Assembly (NCBI GenBank): GCA_021155205.1
Contig: JAJNPS010000037.1
Coordinates: forward strand, 1-64,000
Direction of reading: 5' to 3'
Length of the DNA: 64,000 bases
Source: Rhodobacterales bacterium
GTDB taxonomy: Bacteria > Pseudomonadota > Alphaproteobacteria > Rhodobacterales > Rhodobacteraceae
Shown here: piece by piece, positions 60,359 to 64,000 of the stretch
How positions within the stretch are numbered: the stretch's first letter is position 1
How the letters are laid out: each line of letters starts with the position of its first letter
Made by a program: the position numbers and the translations under genes
Notes under the pieces: model-generated
Databases searched by the model: none
Seen by the model: only the letters and a program-made list of their open reading frames with translations
Told to the model about the DNA's origin: nothing

Positions 60359-60561
60359 CGACACGGAATGATCCCCGGCAGGTCTGGCCGGTCCCGCGAG
60401 CCGGATCGGCCACTGCGCCAATTTACCCCAGGCCCGGCGCTGTCCAACGCCTTGCCCTGCCCCGAATTTGCCCCTAGAAGCAGGGTCAAGGCGCCGCTAA
60501 CGGTCGCCACGGGAACCGCGCGGGACCAAATCCCGCCAGGCAAGACAGACGAGGAATGCCC

Positions 60562-62229
60562 ATGGCTGACGCCGCCATTGACCATCATCAACACAGACCC
60601 GGCTTTTTCGTGCGCTGGTTCATGTCCACCAACCACAAGGACATTGGCATCCTTTACCTGTTCACGGGCGGGTTTGTCGGCCTGATCTCGGTGATCTTCA
60701 CGCTCTATATGCGGATGGAGCTTATGTATCCGGGCGTGCAGTACATGTGCCTTGAGGGCGCGCGGCTGACCGCAGCGGCGGTCGGCGAATGCACCCCGAA
60801 TGGGCAACTGTGGAACGTGATGATCACGGCTCATGGCGTGCTGATGATGTTCTTTGTCGTCATTCCCGCATTGTTTGGGGGATTTGGCAACTATTTCATG
60901 CCGTTGCAGATCGGCGCGCCGGACATGGCTTTCCCGCGGATGAACAACCTGTCCTACTGGCTTTACGTGGCGGGCACGACGCTGGCCATTGCATCGGTTT
61001 TTGCGCCCGGCGGCAATGGCCAGACCGGCGCAGGCATCGGCTGGGTGCTCTATCCGCCGCTGTCGACCACGGAAAGCGGCTATGCGACGGATCTTGCGCT
61101 GTTCGCGGTCCACCTGTCGGGTGCGTCCTCGATCCTGGGCGCGATCAACATGATCACGACCTTTCTCAACATGCGCACACCGGGCATGACGATGCACAAG
61201 GTGCCGCTGTTCGCCTGGTCGATCTTTGTCACGGCCTGGCTGATCCTTCTGGCGCTGCCGGTGCTGGCGGGGGCGATCACCATGCTGATCACCGACCGCA
61301 ATTTCGGCACCACCTTCTTCAATCCCTCGGGCGGCGGCGACCCCGTGCTTTACCAGCACATCCTGTGGTTCTTCGGTCATCCCGAGGTCTACATCATCAT
61401 CCTGCCGGCCTTTGGCATCATCAGTCAGGTCGTCGCGACCTTCAGCCGCAAGCCGATCTTCGGCTATCTGCCGATGGTCTATGCGATGGTCGCGATCGGG
61501 GTGCTGGGTTTTGTCGTCTGGGCGCACCACATGTACACCGTCGGCCTGTCGCTGACGCAGCAGAGCTATTTCATGCTGGCCACCATGGTGATCGCGGTGC
61601 CGACCGGCATCAAGGTCTTTTCCTGGATCGCGACGATGTGGGGCGGGTCGATCGAGTTCAAGACGCCGATGCTGTTTGCGTTCGGGTTCCTGTTCCTGTT
61701 CACCGTAGGCGGCGTGACCGGCATCGTTCTGTCACAGGCCGCCGTGGACCGCGCCTATCACGACACCTATTACGTCGTGGCGCATTTTCACTATGTGATG
61801 AGCCTCGGTGCGGTGTTCGGCATCTTTGCCGGGATGTATTTCTGGATCGGCAAGATGTCGGGCCGCCAGTACCCCGAATGGGCGGGCAAGCTGCACTTCT
61901 GGATGATGTTCATCGGATCGAACGTCACGTTCTTCCCGCAGCATTTCCTCGGCCGCCAGGGCATGCCACGCCGCTATATCGACTATCCGGAGGCGTTCGC
62001 CTACTGGAACTACGTTTCGTCGGTCGGGGCCATGATCTCGTTCGCGTCCTTTGTGTTTTTCATCGGCATCGTGTTCTACACGCTGAAATGGGGCAAGCGC
62101 GTGACCGAGAACAACTACTGGAACGAATATGCCGACACGCTGGAATGGACCCTGCCCTCGCCCCCGCCCGAACACACGTTCGAGCAATTGCCCAAGCGCG
62201 AGGACTGGGACAAGCAACACGCCCACTGA
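60562..62229 (+). CDS. ctaD: cytochrome c oxidase subunit I (aa3 type)
   Basis: A 555-residue heme-copper oxidase core subunit with 12 membrane helices. HPEVYI carries the Cu-ligand His cross-linked to Tyr; GHxE and WAHHMYTVGL and the HDTYYVVAHFHYVMS helix provide the other heme and copper ligands. The ATG at 60562 has a well-spaced GAGGA site; an ATG at 60556 is too close to it. No ctaC or ctaE is adjacent; ctaD alone is usual in this group. Confidence 0.96.
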   Translation: MADAAIDHHQHRPGFFVRWFMSTNHKDIGILYLFTGGFVGLISVIFTLYMRMELMYPGVQYMCLEGARLTAAAVGECTPNGQLWNVMITAHGVLMMFFVVIPALFGGFGNYFMPLQIGAPDMAFPRMNNLSYWLYVAGTTLAIASVFAPGGNGQTGAGIGWVLYPPLSTTESGYATDLALFAVHLSGASSILGAINMITTFLNMRTPGMTMHKVPLFAWSIFVTAWLILLALPVLAGAITMLITDRNFGTTFFNPSGGGDPVLYQHILWFFGHPEVYIIILPAFGIISQVVATFSRKPIFGYLPMVYAMVAIGVLGFVVWAHHMYTVGLSLTQQSYFMLATMVIAVPTGIKVFSWIATMWGGSIEFKTPMLFAFGFLFLFTVGGVTGIVLSQAAVDRAYHDTYYVVAHFHYVMSLGAVFGIFAGMYFWIGKMSGRQYPEWAGKLHFWMMFIGSNVTFFPQHFLGRQGMPRRYIDYPEAFAYWNYVSSVGAMISFASFVFFIGIVFYTLKWGKRVTENNYWNEYADTLEWTLPSPPPEHTFEQLPKREDWDKQHAH

Positions 62230-62245
62230 CCGGGCCACAGTTGAC

Positions 62246-62269
62246 CGGCCCCGGAGCGATCCGGGGCCG
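62246..62269 (+). terminator. intrinsic terminator after ctaD
   Basis: CGGCCCCGGA (62246-62255) pairs with TCCGGGGCCG (62260-62269) around a GCGA loop, followed by TTTGCATTC. It lies 17 bases after the ctaD stop. Confidence 0.65.
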
Positions 62270-62292
62270 TTTGCATTCTGGGGGAAAGCGCG

Positions 62293-62778
62293 ATGCCTTA
62301 TGAATGGTCCGCCTCGGACGGCGATGCCCGCCACCTGCGCCTGTGGCCCTATCGGTCGCTGAGCCAGACCGGGTTTGTCTGGTTCATCGGCATTACCGCC
62401 GCGCTGACCGCGCTGCCCTTGCTGATGATGGTCGGCCATCCGGTCCTGTGGGGTCTCTTGCCGTTCGTCGTGGCCGCCGTCGCGGCGATCTGGTGGGCCT
62501 TGCGCGCCAATGCCCGCAATCGCGCCGTGGTGGAAGAACTGTCGCTGTCGCGCGACCGGGTCACGCTGGTGCGCCACAACCCGCGCGGGCGCCAGCAACG
62601 CTGGCAGGCCAATCCGTTCTGGGTGCGCCTGAACGTGTATGCGACCGGCGGGCCGGTGCCCTATTACGTGACGCTGAACGGCAATGGCCGCGAGGTGGAG
62701 ATCGGGGCCTTTCTGTCGGAGGACGAACGCGTGGCGCTGGGGCGCGAACTGGGTGCCTGCCTGTCAGCGTTGCGCTGA
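62293..62778 (+). CDS. DUF2244 membrane protein
   Basis: A 161-residue protein with two membrane helices (about residues 28-70) followed by a soluble domain. The LSLSRDRVTLVRHNPRGRQQRW stretch (read in part) and the GREVEIGAFLSEDERVAL end match DUF2244. Often located next to cytochrome oxidase genes, so an assembly-related role is suspected. A GGGGGAAAG site precedes the ATG. Its end overlaps the convergent P450 gene by 15 bases. Confidence 0.85.
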   Translation: MPYEWSASDGDARHLRLWPYRSLSQTGFVWFIGITAALTALPLLMMVGHPVLWGLLPFVVAAVAAIWWALRANARNRAVVEELSLSRDRVTLVRHNPRGRQQRWQANPFWVRLNVYATGGPVPYYVTLNGNGREVEIGAFLSEDERVALGRELGACLSALR

Positions 62779-64000
62779 GGCCACGCGCCGCGTCAGGTGC
62801 AGCCAGATGCCCGCACGCGACCGGACCGTCAGATGGGCCACGGGCACCGGCACCCGCCCCCCGACAGGACGCAACCGCCAGTCACGCAGCAGCGCCGCCA
62901 GCAGCAGCACCCCTTCGGCCATCGCAAACCCCGCACCCGTGCAGACACGCGGGCCCGCCGAAAACGGCAGGTAGCCGTCGCGCTGGGATGTCCTTGTTTC
63001 CGCGCGCGTCCATCGGTCGGGGTCAAATATGTCGGGGGTGTCCCAGATCCGGTCATGCCGGTGCAGATGCCACGGGCTGATCACGATCTGCGCGCCGGGC
63101 CGCACCGCCCTGCCCCGCAACAGTTCGGGGCGGGCGTTCTCGCGCACCATCATCGGCACCGGCGGGTAAAGCCGCAGGGTTTCGCGGAACACGTCGCGGG
63201 TCAGGCGCAGGCGCGACAGATCGGCCATGCCCGGCGCCTCCGGCAGCCCTGCCACCTCATCTGCGACCCGGTCCTGAATCTGGGGGTGCGTCGCCAGAAG
63301 ATACAGCGCCCAGGACAGCGCCGAGGCCGAGGTTTCGTGCCCTGCCAGGAAAAAGATCGCGACCTGATCGACCATTTCGGCGGTGGTGAAGGTCTGGCCC
63401 GTTTCAGGATCGGCGGTGGTCATGATCTTGGTAGCCAGATCATCAGGGGCCGTCCCGTCCGCGATAGACCGGCCGCGGGTATTGCACAGCGCACCGATCA
63501 GGGCGCGGATCGTGCGTGCCGACATGCGGGTCGCGCGGCGGTGCAGCCGGGGCATCCACCACGGCAGCGGCAGAAACGCCGCCAGATTCACCAGGGGCTG
63601 CGTTCGCTGATAGGTCTGGAACGCGGCATAGACCTGCGCCGCCAGCGCATCGTCAATGGGGATCGAGAACAGCGTGCGAAAGATCACGTCGGCGGCGGCG
63701 TGGGTTGACGACGGCTCGATATCCTGCGGGCCTTCGGTCAGGCGCGCGGCGGCGGCGGTGGCAGCGGCCCAGATGCCCGGCACGGCGTGATGCAGCCTGC
63801 CGCCCGCGAAGGCAGGGTCGATGATCCGGCGCTGGCGTTCCCAAGCCTCCCCGTTGGTCAGAAACACCGACTGGCCGAGCAGCGGGCGCAAGCCTTCGCC
63901 GATGCGGCCCGATTTCGGAAAATCGCGCGGCCGCTCCGAAAGGACGCGCGCGACAAGCTCCGGGTCGTTGCACAGATAGCTGCGAAAGAACGGGGTGCGG
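62764..64000 (-). CDS. cytochrome P450, cut by window edge
   Basis: At least 411 residues of a P450 monooxygenase with its N-terminus outside the window. The I-helix is FFLAGHETSASALSWAL, the ExxR motif is in VFRETLRLYPP, and the heme-thiolate loop is PFSAGPRVCTGAGFA with the ligand Cys. The frame continues upstream to 64000 with NDPELVARVLSERPRDFPKS. The substrate is unknown; the sequence resembles bacterial fatty-acid/CYP102-like or CYP4-like branches only loosely. It is convergent with DUF2244. Confidence 0.92.
   Translation of the reverse strand, partial: RTPFFRSYLCNDPELVARVLSERPRDFPKSGRIGEGLRPLLGQSVFLTNGEAWERQRRIIDPAFAGGRLHHAVPGIWAAATAAAARLTEGPQDIEPSSTHAAADVIFRTLFSIPIDDALAAQVYAAFQTYQRTQPLVNLAAFLPLPWWMPRLHRRATRMSARTIRALIGALCNTRGRSIADGTAPDDLATKIMTTADPETGQTFTTAEMVDQVAIFFLAGHETSASALSWALYLLATHPQIQDRVADEVAGLPEAPGMADLSRLRLTRDVFRETLRLYPPVPMMVRENARPELLRGRAVRPGAQIVISPWHLHRHDRIWDTPDIFDPDRWTRAETRTSQRDGYLPFSAGPRVCTGAGFAMAEGVLLLAALLRDWRLRPVGGRVPVPVAHLTVRSRAGIWLHLTRRVASAQR

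Noticed and set aside
1..64000. CRISPR arrays, prophage or plasmid origin
   Set aside because: No regularly spaced repeats, no phage structural genes and no iteron or partition genes were seen in the window.

Overview
The window is GC-rich, densely coded and syntenic with alphaproteobacteria of the Rhodobacteraceae (roseobacter/Rhodobacter/Paracoccus type). The evidence is a complete complex I operon interrupted by the family's extra reading frames (DUF5333, DUF5337, a helix-hairpin-helix protein, a carboxymuconolactone-decarboxylase-like protein, small lipoproteins), a birA-coaX-rnj tail on that operon, and a dac-tmk-holB-tatD-MBL run. No species assignment is possible from this alone.

Layout. 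1-121: start of an IS5-type insertion sequence that runs off the left edge. 137-23712 (minus strand): nuoABCDEFGHIJKLMN, then birA, coaX and rnj. Non-nuo genes sit between E/F, F/G, G/H and I/J. A plus-strand gene for a Met-rich HdeA-like secreted protein separates nuoA from nuoB. 23903-27707: thermonuclease, DegT-type aminotransferase plus TetA-like MFS pump, phosphoglycolate-phosphatase-like HAD enzyme. 27801-31657 (plus): glmU, glmS and an AlkD-like protein, followed by tRNA-Cys. 31814-32944: an inositol dehydrogenase with a GGAA-N6-TTCC palindrome upstream. 33570-36222: GT2, ArnT-like GT39 and a lipid-A-biosynthesis N-domain protein in overlapping frames.

36827-44553 is a reduced-sulfur module: SulP transporter, DUF442/TIGR01244 phosphatase-like sulfurtransferase, persulfide-dioxygenase-like MBL enzyme, paired YeeE/YedE permeases, Crp/Fnr regulator, MFS transporter, second MBL enzyme and a divergent ArsR-rhodanese fusion regulator. 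The gene set resembles the bigR/SqrR type of sulfide/persulfide response. 44593-50319 is a sugar or polyol uptake locus: a decayed SDR dehydrogenase, a 2-hydroxyacid dehydrogenase, a three-part ABC importer and a divergent LacI regulator. A 411-bp control region rich in CATCA/TGATG half-sites lies between importer and regulator.

50445-57430: an IS110-like remnant beside tRNA-Ser; then a translationally coupled run of SPOR lipoprotein, D-Ala-D-Ala carboxypeptidase, tmk, holB, TatD nuclease, PhnP-like MBL hydrolase and AEC transporter; then tRNA-Leu. 57516-64000: a secreted peptidoglycan-binding protein, lipB, a soluble cytochrome c, ctaD with a clear terminator, a DUF2244 protein, and a cytochrome P450 cut by the right edge.

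The most unusual items are the duplicated helix-hairpin-helix module shared by NuoE and its neighbour, the antisense Met-rich gene splitting nuoA from nuoB, an approximately 80-residue Ala-rich insert in NuoL, and the two-operon sulfur module with its fusion regulator. All assignments come from reading motifs and gene order; no database search was run.
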